Assembly: GCA_964497475.1 (NCBI GenBank)
Contig: CAZCDM010000163.1
Coordinates: 1-5,249, forward strand
DNA from: CAZCDM01 sp964497475
GTDB taxonomy: Bacteria > Planctomycetota > Phycisphaerae > SM23-33
Direction: 5' to 3'
Length of the DNA stretch: 5,249 nucleotides
The position numbers and the translations under genes were made by a program. The notes below the pieces were generated by a model. The model was not told where the DNA came from and ran no database searches. It was given only the letters and a program-made list of their open reading frames with translations. Shown here one piece after another: positions 1 to 4,526 of the stretch (its first letter is position 1; each line of letters starts with the position of its first letter).

Positions 1-8
1 ATGGGAGG

Positions 9-37
9 ATTGTACCCTACGCCAAGTTGAAGTTCAA
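9..37 (-). promoter_or_regulatory. Predicted sigma70-type promoter reading out of the left edge
   Basis: On the minus strand there is a -35 TTGAAC (32-37) and a -10 TACAAT (9-14), separated by exactly 17 bases. Matches to TTGACA and TATAAT are 4/6 and 5/6. The surrounding 60 bases are AT-richer than the hairpin array beside them. Transcription would start within the first few bases of the window and run left, so the driven gene is not visible. This is a prediction from motif and spacing only. Confidence 0.5.
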
Positions 38-98
38 TTTTTCAAGATACCCATACGTTATTTCAGGTTCATGACCCGATTGCGGGGAGGGGATGAGC

Positions 99-117
99 TT
101 TCAGGGCCGAAGGCCCG
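99..117 (+). repeat. Direct repeat A, copy 1 (GAA-loop hairpin)
   Basis: Nineteen bases, TTTCAGGGCCGAAGGCCCG, identical to the copies at 192-210 and 225-243. The core 104-116 folds as GGGCC/GGCCC around a GAA triloop. Confidence 0.9.
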
Positions 118-132
118 AGACAGCAATAGCCC

Positions 133-146
133 CCGGCGCCAGCCGG
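133..146. repeat. Short hairpin CCGGC/GCCGG
   Basis: A 5-bp inverted repeat (133-137 with 142-146) around a GCCA loop. It is flanked by CCC on the left and AGG on the right, and it fits the spacing of the array. No second copy is visible in the window. Confidence 0.6.
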
Positions 147-167
147 AGGTAACGTCCGATCGAATGT

Positions 168-184
168 CAGCCCTGAAAGGGCGA
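168..184 (+). repeat. Inverted repeat B, left copy (GAA-loop hairpin)
   Basis: CAGCCCTGAAAGGGCGA. The core 170-182 is GCCCT/AGGGC around GAA. All 17 bases recur as an exact reverse complement at 336-352. The reverse complement of its first half, TTTCAGGGC, is also the start of direct repeat A, so the two element types share a 9-base module. Confidence 0.85.
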
Positions 185-191
185 AACAAAT

Positions 192-210
192 TTTCAGGGC
201 CGAAGGCCCG
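192..210 (+). repeat. Direct repeat A, copy 2 (GAA-loop hairpin)
   Basis: Identical 19-mer to 99-117. With copy 3 the identity extends to 21 bases (191-211 and 224-244), and the two are 33 bases apart start to start. Confidence 0.9.
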
Positions 211-224
211 GCAGGGGGGTACGT

Positions 225-243
225 TTTCAGGGCCGAAGGCCCG
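225..243 (+). repeat. Direct repeat A, copy 3 (GAA-loop hairpin)
   Basis: Third identical 19-mer. The hairpin core is 230-242. It is separated from copy 2 by a 14-base spacer containing a run of six G. Confidence 0.9.
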
Positions 244-254
244 GAAGTTTCTAG

Positions 255-274
255 CCGGGGGCGCGAGCCCCCGG
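255..274. repeat. Perfect 8-bp hairpin with GCGA tetraloop
   Basis: CCGGGGGC (255-262) pairs perfectly with GCCCCCGG (267-274) around GCGA, a GNRA-type tetraloop if transcribed on the plus strand. It is the strongest short stem of the array. No T-tract follows on either side, so an intrinsic terminator is not supported. Confidence 0.85.
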
Positions 275-294
275 AAACCGTGCCCCAAAGCAAT

Positions 295-312
295 GAGCCC
301 CGAAGGGGCGAA
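295..312 (+). repeat. Inverted repeat C, left copy (GAA-loop hairpin)
   Basis: GCCCC/GGGGC (297-301 with 305-309) around GAA, with flanks GA and GAA. The whole 18-base unit returns in inverted orientation at 432-449 with only the loop changed. The trailing GGGCGAAA (306-313) is also shared with element B (179-186). Confidence 0.85.
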
Positions 313-335
313 AGTCCTGCTGGCGGTCGTCTCTG

Positions 336-352
336 TCGCCCTTTCAGGGCTG
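336..352 (-). repeat. Inverted repeat B, right copy
   Basis: Exact reverse complement of 168-184. The hairpin core is 338-350, so its GAA triloop is on the minus strand. It lies 151 bases after the left copy. Confidence 0.85.
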
Positions 353-372
353 GGATTTACGAAAGCCGAAAA

Positions 373-422
373 CCGTGGGCTTCCTCCTTCGCCAAGGCTA
401 CGGAGGACAAGTGCGCCCACGG
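373..422. repeat. Long interrupted hairpin (FAKATEDK-type element)
   Basis: The outer stem CCGTGGGC (373-380) pairs perfectly with GCCCACGG (415-422). Inside it TCCTCC (382-387) pairs with GGAGGA (402-407), and GCC/GGC (391-393, 396-398) can close the apex. The total span is 50 bases with small asymmetric bulges. Read in one plus-strand frame it encodes SFAKATEDK, a peptide I recall from many spurious small ORFs in bacterial genomes, which points to a widely dispersed repeat family. That recollection is not a database result. Confidence 0.75.
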
Positions 423-431
423 CTACACACG

Positions 432-449
432 TTCGCCCCGTTGGGGCTC
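432..449 (-). repeat. Inverted repeat C, right copy
   Basis: GCCCC/GGGGC (435-439, 443-447) around GTT. The reverse complement matches 295-312 in both arms and flanks, with AAC instead of GAA in the loop. Conserved stems with a drifting loop are what selection or copying of a hairpin would produce. Confidence 0.8.
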
Positions 450-458
450 GGGGATATC

Positions 459-480
459 GGTCATCCGCATCGGCGTGACC
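459..480 (-). repeat. Interrupted hairpin just downstream of the methyltransferase gene
   Basis: GGTCA (459-463) pairs with TGACC (476-480), and the inner CCG/CGG (465-467, 471-473) can also pair. It is the first structure reached by transcripts leaving the methyltransferase gene, 29 bases beyond its stop. There is no T-run, so a Rho-independent terminator is not supported. It may still protect the mRNA 3' end. Confidence 0.5.
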
Positions 481-509
481 GCAAGACCCACTGCACGGTT
501 GAATGGCCG

Positions 510-1235
510 TTACAATCCCAGCCAGTCGCGGCAGCGGGTTTTGTCAGGCCCGGACGATTCGTAGTAGCGGTAGAACGAATGACGTCGCGACAGGCCCAGG
601 CAGCGACACCGATTGCGGGTGAAGAAGTACTCCAGAATCTCTTCGATCTCGTCGGCGGTGTTGATGTGCTCGTGGGCGATCAGCTCGCCGTAGTTCAGCC
701 CGTACCGCAGGCGGAACTCCAGGCCGGTCGTCATCATCCAGCCGAGCGTCCACAGCCACGTGCCTTCACTCGGGATGGACGAACGCATCGCCCCGCCGTC
801 GGCCAGCAGCAGGGCACACCGGGCCACCACATCCGGAAGATTGCACACATGTTCGAGAACCGCCACCGACGTGATCCGGTCATACTGCGTATCGGGGCCG
901 ATCTCTTCGATATCTGCATAGACATTATCGATACGATCCAGCTCGGGAGAGTTTTTATACAGATCGACGAACGGCTCGATGATGTCGTACGGCCCGACGG
1001 CAGGCTCATACTGCAACTGGTTCAGTGTGCCGGCCCCCAATTCGAGCGTGCGGATGGTGCTGGAACACCCCTTACGCACATCGTCGGCTACGCGCTTGTG
1101 CAGCCATGATTCCATCCACTGGGCCAGCGACGATGCGGCCGAGCTGCCCTCGCGGTTGGACTTGTAGTGCTCTACATAAATCGCCTGCATCTTGTCCGAA
1201 AGCGGCGGGCGCACTTTGGGCGTTTTGTCAAACAT
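510..1235 (-). CDS. Class I SAM-dependent methyltransferase
   Basis: This encodes a 241-residue soluble protein predicted to transfer a methyl group from S-adenosylmethionine to an unknown acceptor. The Rossmann-type SAM site is visible: motif I ELGAGT (65-70), the acidic end of strand 2 in YDIIEP (83-88), YDRITSVAVLEHV (118-130, the position of the DxxxxxxxLEH segment in Methyltransf_11-type enzymes), and LLLADGG (142-148) before the next strand. The N-terminal segment with HYKSNREG and the C-terminal HEHIN (188-192) recall methyltransferases from surface-polysaccharide gene clusters; this is from memory. The frame is open upstream to a TTG at 1277, but the ATG at 1235 is preferred because GGAGGT stands 6 bases before it. 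The gene starts 46 bases after the EF-G stop, with no promoter seen between, so co-transcription with EF-G is likely. The substrate cannot be told from sequence, and no transmembrane segment is evident. Confidence 0.88.
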   Translation of the reverse strand: MFDKTPKVRPPLSDKMQAIYVEHYKSNREGSSAASSLAQWMESWLHKRVADDVRKGCSSTIRTLELGAGTLNQLQYEPAVGPYDIIEPFVDLYKNSPELDRIDNVYADIEEIGPDTQYDRITSVAVLEHVCNLPDVVARCALLLADGGAMRSSIPSEGTWLWTLGWMMTTGLEFRLRYGLNYGELIAHEHINTADEIEEILEYFFTRNRCRCLGLSRRHSFYRYYESSGPDKTRCRDWLGL

Positions 1236-1241
1236 CGCCAC

Positions 1242-1247
1242 ACCTCC
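1242..1247 (-). promoter_or_regulatory. Strong Shine-Dalgarno that sets the methyltransferase start
   Basis: GGAGGT on the minus strand, 6 bases before the ATG at 1233-1235. It decides in favour of that ATG over the in-frame TTG at 1277, which is only 4 bases after the EF-G stop. Confidence 0.8.
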
Positions 1248-1281
1248 GGAATACGGAACAAGCGGCTGGCGTGACAAGCCT

Positions 1282-3375
1282 CTACTTGTTCGCTTCTTCG
1301 CGTTGCTGCCGGCGGCGGGTGATGATTTCCTCGGCCACGCTTTGTGGCACGCGGGCGTAACGGCTCATCTCCATGGAGAAGGTGGCCATGCCCTTGGAGA
1401 GGCTTCGCAGGACGGTCGCGTAGCCGAACATGTTGGCCAGCGGCACTTCGGCGCGGACGAGGGAATAGTCCTCTCGGTTTTCCGTCGCGTGGATCATGCC
1501 GCGTCGGCTGTTGATGTCGCCGACGATCGAGCCCTGGAACTCGGCGGGCGTTTCGATCTCGACGCCCATGATCGGCTCGAGGAGGCAGGGTTTGGATTTG
1601 TTGAACGCCTCGCGGAAGGCTTGAATGGCAGCCGTTCGGAAGGCCATCTCCGAGGAGTCCACCTCGTGGTACGACCCGTCGTCGAGGGCCATCTTGACCT
1701 TGACGATCTCATAGCCGGCCAGCGGGCCCTGCTTCATCGCCTCTTCAAAGCCCTTGTTGACGGCGGGGATGTAATCCTTGGGGATGCGCCCGCCGGTGAT
1801 GTTGTCTTCGAAATCGTAGTTGTCTTCGCACTCTTCGGGCATGGGGACCATGCGGCCCTTGACGTGGGCGAACTGGCCCGAGCCGCCGGTCTGCTTTTTG
1901 TGGCGGTAGTCGTACTCGGCTTCGACGGTCGGGGCCTCGCGGTAGCTGACGTTCGGCTGGCCGACGGTGATGTTGGCTTTGTACTCGCGGCGCATCCGCT
2001 CGATGTAGACGTCAAGGTGCAGCTCGCCCATGCCGGCGATGACCGTCTCGCCGGTTTCCGGGTCGCTCGATACGCGGAAGGTGGGGTCTTCCTTCATGAA
2101 GCGGTTGAGGGCCTTGGCCATGCGGTCCTGGTCTGCGGAGCTTTCCGGGATGACCGACAGGCTGATGACCGGGTCGGCCACGAAGATCGATTCGAGGGAG
2201 AAGTTCGCCCCCTCGCCGCAGATGGTATCGCCCGAGGCGCAGTCCACGCCAACCAGGGCGACGATCGAGCCGGGGCGGGCTTCGTCGATGTCTTCGCGAT
2301 CGTCGGCGTGCATGCGGACCATACGGCCGACGCGGACGGGCTGGCCCGTGCGGGAATTGGTGTAGGTCTGCCCCTTGCGGAGCGTGCCCTGGTAGACGCG
2401 GGTGTAGCTGAGCTGGCCGAAGGTTTCGTCGACGATCTTGAACGGCATGGCCACGGCCGGTGCGTCGGGATCGCAGGTCAGCGGCGTCTCGGCTGCTTCG
2501 TTGTCGTGATCGCGCGCAAAGGCCGTGCGGTCCAGCGGGCTGGGCAGGTAGCGGCAGATCGCATCCAGCAGCGGCTGGACGCCCTTGTTGGCCAGGGCTG
2601 AGCCCATCATCAGCGGAACCATATCCAGATTGACCGTCGCCTCGTGGATCGTCTCGTGGATCATCTTCTCGGGGATGTCCCCCTCTTCCAGCAGCAGCTC
2701 CATCATCTCATCGTTGAACATGCTGAGGGCTTCGAGCATTTCCTGGCGGGCCACTTCGGCCAGCTCGGCATGCTCGGCGGGGATCTCGCCGCGGGTAACG
2801 GTCTCGCCGGCCTTGCCATCGAAGGTGATCGCTTCCATGGTAATCAGGTCGACCACGCCGGCGTGGTCGGCCCCGGTGCCCATGGCCAGTTGGATCGGCA
2901 CGATGTTGAGGTTGAGCTTTTCGCGCAGGTCGGTGATGACGCGGGCCGGGTCGGCGCCCTGGCGGTCCATTTTGTTGATGAATGCGATGCGCGGCACGCC
3001 GTAGCGTTTCATCTGGCGGTCGACAGTGACGGACTGGCTCTGCACGCCGCCGACGCTGCACAGAAGCATTACCCCGCCGTCCAGCACGCGGAGGGAACGC
3101 TCGACCTCGACGGTGAAGTCAACGTGGCCGGGGGTGTCGATGACGTTGATGCGGTTGTCGCCCCACTCGATGCTCGTCGCAGCCGAGCCGATGGTAATGC
3201 CCCGCTCGCGCTCGAGCTCCATAAAGTCCATCGTCGCCCCGCCATCGCCACCACGCACTTCCTGCATGCGGTGAATGCGGCCGGCGTAAAAGAGAATCCG
3301 CTCGGTGAGGGTCGTTTTGCCCGAGTCGATGTGGGCCGATATGCCAATGTTGCGAATCTGTGCTAACGTCTTCAT
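1282..3375 (-). CDS. fusA: Translation elongation factor G, spdEFG1/mitochondrial EF-G1 type
   Basis: A ribosomal GTPase of 697 residues, the usual full length, that drives mRNA-tRNA translocation in the cytoplasm. The G domain shows G1 AHIDSGKT (14-21), switch I ERERGITIGSAAT (55-67), G3 DTPGH (80-84, with catalytic-type His84), G4 NKMD (134-137) and G5 GSAL (258-261). Domain II spans about 305-395. Domain III carries GMGELHLDV (448-456). Domain IV carries HKKQTGGSGQF (492-502), GGRIPKDYIPAV (528-539) and the tip GSYHEVDSSEMAF (567-579, His570). Domain V runs to the C-terminus. AHIDSGKT rather than AHIDAGKT and the segment CSVGGVQSQSVTVDRQM (106-122) are hallmarks of mitochondrial EF-G1 and the bacterial spdEFG1 clade. 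In that clade EF-G1 does translocation while a separate spdEFG2 does ribosome recycling (known from Borrelia and mitochondria). The str-operon neighbours rpsL, rpsG and tuf are absent. The ATG follows a modest TAAGG Shine-Dalgarno by 9 bases. The symbol is family-level; this paralogue need not be the organism's only fusA. Confidence 0.96.
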   Translation of the reverse strand: MKTLAQIRNIGISAHIDSGKTTLTERILFYAGRIHRMQEVRGGDGGATMDFMELERERGITIGSAATSIEWGDNRINVIDTPGHVDFTVEVERSLRVLDGGVMLLCSVGGVQSQSVTVDRQMKRYGVPRIAFINKMDRQGADPARVITDLREKLNLNIVPIQLAMGTGADHAGVVDLITMEAITFDGKAGETVTRGEIPAEHAELAEVARQEMLEALSMFNDEMMELLLEEGDIPEKMIHETIHEATVNLDMVPLMMGSALANKGVQPLLDAICRYLPSPLDRTAFARDHDNEAAETPLTCDPDAPAVAMPFKIVDETFGQLSYTRVYQGTLRKGQTYTNSRTGQPVRVGRMVRMHADDREDIDEARPGSIVALVGVDCASGDTICGEGANFSLESIFVADPVISLSVIPESSADQDRMAKALNRFMKEDPTFRVSSDPETGETVIAGMGELHLDVYIERMRREYKANITVGQPNVSYREAPTVEAEYDYRHKKQTGGSGQFAHVKGRMVPMPEECEDNYDFEDNITGGRIPKDYIPAVNKGFEEAMKQGPLAGYEIVKVKMALDDGSYHEVDSSEMAFRTAAIQAFREAFNKSKPCLLEPIMGVEIETPAEFQGSIVGDINSRRGMIHATENREDYSLVRAEVPLANMFGYATVLRSLSKGMATFSMEMSRYARVPQSVAEEIITRRRQQREEANK

Positions 3376-3529
3376 CTTAACTAACCTTACTTTGGTCTTG
3401 CGGGTTTGCCGCGGGTGTACAGTAACCAGTGATACCCCGCAGCCGATTGCCGATTCCTGCCCAGAGAGATTGGCTCACCGATCAGCCGATATGATTCAGC
3501 CTCGATGCGTCCTTGCCAGAGCTCATTTC

Positions 3530-3570
3530 CCTGCCTGCATTTGGGCAGACCTGCCACTTCGTACGGCAGG
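3530..3570 (-). promoter_or_regulatory. Competing hairpins in the predicted EF-G leader
   Basis: Read on the minus strand, CCTGCC (3570-3565) can pair with GGCAGG (3555-3550) around a 9-base loop. CTGCC (3548-3544) can then pair with GGCAG (3535-3531) around an 8-base loop. Because both CTGCC and both GGCAG segments are interchangeable, alternative mutually exclusive pairings are possible. The site lies a few bases downstream of the predicted start of transcription and about 155 bases before the EF-G ATG. It could be a leader regulatory structure or another palindromic intergenic repeat. It matches no riboswitch class that I recognise. Confidence 0.4.
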
Positions 3571-3582
3571 GGAGGATTCGAC

Positions 3583-3610
3583 AATATACCACATCGCCCC
3601 ACAGACGCAA
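3583..3610 (-). promoter_or_regulatory. Candidate extended -10 promoter for the EF-G gene
   Basis: On the minus strand the -10 TATATT (3583-3588) is immediately preceded by TGG, giving an extended -10 (TGn). A TTGCGT -35 lies at 3605-3610 with a 16-base spacer. The -10 matches TATAAT at 5/6 and the -35 only at 3/6. Transcription would start near 3576 and give a leader of about 200 bases. It sits in the AT-rich part of the only long gap upstream of EF-G, which supports the assignment. Confidence 0.45.
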
Positions 3611-3702
3611 TAAGAAATCCCCAATCCTTACAAACTATTTACGAAGCCGCAATTGCTTTTACAGCAGCATTTTACCCCAAAGAACCTCCATGGCACCCCC
3701 GG

Positions 3703-3722
3703 TTGTCGACAGGTTACCCACA
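3703..3722 (+). promoter_or_regulatory. Tandem DnaA-box-like 9-mers
   Basis: TTGTCGACA (3703-3711) and TTACCCACA (3714-3722) lie head to tail 11 bases apart, about one helical turn. Against the DnaA box TTATCCACA they have two mismatches and one mismatch respectively. Same-face spacing of this kind is typical of cooperative DnaA binding, but the sites are imperfect. Confidence 0.4.
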
Positions 3723-3754
3723 ATCACGACCTTTTGCGCCCAGTCTGTTGCGTT

Positions 3755-3779
3755 AGTTATCGGACGTTTGTGGATAACT
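3755..3779. promoter_or_regulatory. Perfect DnaA box within a 7-bp inverted repeat
   Basis: The minus strand of 3769-3777 reads TTATCCACA, the strict DnaA-box consensus. It overlaps the right arm of an inverted repeat, AGTTATC (3755-3761) and GATAACT (3773-3779), separated by 11 bases. The left arm therefore supplies TTATC, a half box facing the other way. The site lies 10 bases past the stop of the Spy-like gene, so it could alternatively be a hairpin in that mRNA's 3' end, but there is no T-tract. Confidence 0.5.
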
Positions 3780-3789
3780 CCCCAGCCGA

Positions 3790-4272
3790 TCAATTGCTGA
3801 CATCTACCGCATCGGCGGGCTGGGATGTTGGTTGGCTGGCGGCGGGTTTTTCCGCGTCGGCCTGGAACCACTTGGCTTCGAGTCGGCCGTAAAGCTCGCC
3901 CCAGGCAGCCCCTTGCTTGTCGGTGCAGATCGCCTCGACCTGATCGCGGAGCAGCTCGGCCTGGACGCGCTTGGCTGGGCTGATCGACCACTGAAGCTCC
4001 ATGACCTGCGCGATCCGCTCGCCGAGCACCCCGCGAAGCTGCTCGGTCTGCTCGCCGTTGAACTGCAGCTTCTCGGCGATGCGTTCGGTCAGGGCGTCGC
4101 GCCGTTGCTCGCTGGTTCGCGGCGGGCGGGGCCAATCTTTCGCGCCGGTGCAGATCGTCAGCCCGGCCCCGATGACCACACCGCTGATGAAAATCACGCA
4201 CAGCAGCACGAGCCGGCGGGCGGAACCGCGGCCGGGTTGCTTCAGCGGAGGCTGGTTGGGCGTAGCGGTCAT
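3790..4272 (-). CDS. Membrane-anchored Spy/CpxP/ZraP-like periplasmic protein
   Basis: A 160-residue protein with a short cytoplasmic basic N-terminus (KQPGRGSARR, 11-20), one hydrophobic segment (about 21-42, LVLLCVIFISGVVIGAG) and a helical, charged outer domain. The stretch LTERIAEKLQFNGEQTEQLR (61-80) followed by a second long helix resembles the LTxxQ-type helices of the heavy-metal-resistance/Spy family, whose members are periplasmic chaperones or metal sensors. The C-terminal 20 residues are low-complexity (ASQPTSQPAD) and probably disordered. Cys41 follows the membrane segment, but isoleucine at the preceding position argues against a lipobox. The ATG at 4270-4272 is chosen because it overlaps the upstream stop as ATGA; a longer frame to 4401 runs through the neighbouring gene in another phase. 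It is the last gene of the sigma-factor operon, where it may sense envelope stress or act as its effector. The family call is inference from helix pattern; metal-binding residues are not evident. Confidence 0.75.
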   Translation of the reverse strand: MTATPNQPPLKQPGRGSARRLVLLCVIFISGVVIGAGLTICTGAKDWPRPPRTSEQRRDALTERIAEKLQFNGEQTEQLRGVLGERIAQVMELQWSISPAKRVQAELLRDQVEAICTDKQGAAWGELYGRLEAKWFQADAEKPAASQPTSQPADAVDVSN

Positions 4273-4526
4273 GGCAGCACCCCCAGGCCCACCGCCGGGC
4301 CCGTCAGAGACGGCAGTGCGTCCAGCCTCATGAGCAGCTCGCGGACGGTCATGACGGCCACCACCATCGCAGCCGCAGCCGATACGGTGGTGAACACCCA
4401 CAGCAGCACGTCGCGACGGGGCTGGCCGATGCGGGCCTGCACCGCGTCGGCTACATCGACCGCGGGCGGCTCATCGGCCCGGGCCCGGTCGGCCAGGGCG
4501 GAAAATGTCATCTTCTCATTGCTCAT
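4269..4526 (-). CDS. Small single-pass membrane protein, possible anti-sigma-like partner
   Basis: An 85-residue protein. Residues 1-38 are predicted cytoplasmic, acidic then basic (FSALADRARADEPPAVDV at 8-25, then RIGQPRRD). They are followed by one hydrophobic helix (about 40-60, LLWVFTTVSAAAAMVVAVM) and a short outer tail rich in Leu, Gly and Pro. Its position directly after the ECF sigma gene, with an ATGA overlap at 4523-4526, is where anti-sigma factors usually sit, and the topology fits. However, it lacks the HxxxCxxC zinc motif of ZAS-domain anti-sigma factors, and the cytoplasmic part is too short for a classical anti-sigma domain. I do not recognise the family. It may be a minimal anti-sigma, or a membrane partner of the Spy-like protein encoded next, with which it also shares an ATGA overlap (4269-4272). 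Confidence 0.75.
   Translation of the reverse strand: MSNEKMTFSALADRARADEPPAVDVADAVQARIGQPRRDVLLWVFTTVSAAAAMVVAVMTVRELLMRLDALPSLTGPAVGLGVLP

Larger units (their letters stand above)
99..480. repeat. Array of GC-rich palindromic hairpin elements (REP/REPIN-like)
   Basis: This stretch is built from about eleven short inverted repeats with centres near 110, 140, 176, 203, 236, 265, 303, 344, 397, 441 and 470, i.e. 27-53 bases apart. Most have 5-bp stems around a 3-base loop, and GAA is the commonest loop. One is a perfect 8-bp stem on a GCGA loop, and one is a 50-base long hairpin. Several units are exact copies or inverted copies of one another, as listed separately. Open frames across it merely translate the repeats and carry motifs such as SGPKAR, SPEGAK and FAKATEDK, which I recall as recurrent spurious peptides in metagenome-derived bacterial genomes. 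A degenerate further copy may lie at 61-78 (TTTCAGG, then CCCG). No transposase or RAYT gene is present in the window. The role is unknown: mobile non-autonomous repeat, mRNA 3'-end structure or nucleoid-protein site are all possible. Confidence 0.8.
3376..3789. other. 414-base intergenic region with DnaA-box-like sites and an AT-rich patch
   Basis: No convincing gene is present. The stretch 3601-3670 is about 60% A+T by hand count, against clearly GC-rich coding DNA on both sides. From right to left it holds a perfect DnaA box inside an inverted repeat, two DnaA-like 9-mers in tandem, the 8-base palindrome GCAATTGC (3649-3656), the candidate EF-G promoter and the leader hairpins. A GTG-started frame at 3387-3602 ends 11 bases before EF-G but has no Shine-Dalgarno and no recognisable content. 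No tRNA cloverleaf or T-tract terminator was found after the 3790 stop. Confidence 0.6.

Noticed and set aside
255..274. Rho-independent terminator at the strongest hairpin
   Set aside because: No T-run follows on either strand, and the nearest gene end is more than 230 bases away.
99..480. CRISPR array
   Set aside because: Only three identical repeats of 19-21 bases occur, with unequal spacers, interspersed with other palindromes. No cas gene or leader is visible.
58..564. Several overlapping open frames of 74-135 residues across the left-end array, both strands
   Set aside because: Their sequence is just the translated hairpin repeats (SGPKAR, AFGPEN, FAKATEDK). There is no conserved domain and no Shine-Dalgarno that singles one out.
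1236..1277. N-terminal extension of the methyltransferase from the TTG at 1277
   Set aside because: That start is 4 bases after the EF-G stop with no fitting Shine-Dalgarno, and GGAGGT at 1242-1247 would lie inside the extension. The ATG at 1235 is ideally spaced from it.
1192..2601. 469-residue plus-strand open frame
   Set aside because: It is antisense to EF-G and rich in Val, Ala, Asp and Gly, as expected for the complement of GC-rich coding DNA. It has no recognisable motif, and the EF-G frame is unambiguous.
3387..3602. 71-residue minus-strand frame (GTG start) just before EF-G
   Set aside because: There is no Shine-Dalgarno, it overlaps the predicted promoter and leader hairpins, and its composition is nondescript. 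A leader peptide cannot be excluded, but I cannot support it.
4146..4160. Lipoprotein signal in the Spy-like protein (LTIC at residues 38-41)
   Set aside because: A lipobox needs Gly, Ala or Ser directly before the Cys; here it is Ile. A plain membrane anchor fits better.
3659..4201. 180-residue minus-strand frame beside the Spy-like gene
   Set aside because: It is an Arg/Ala-rich shadow of the 3790-4272 gene in another phase, without the coherent membrane helix and ATGA coupling of the chosen frame.
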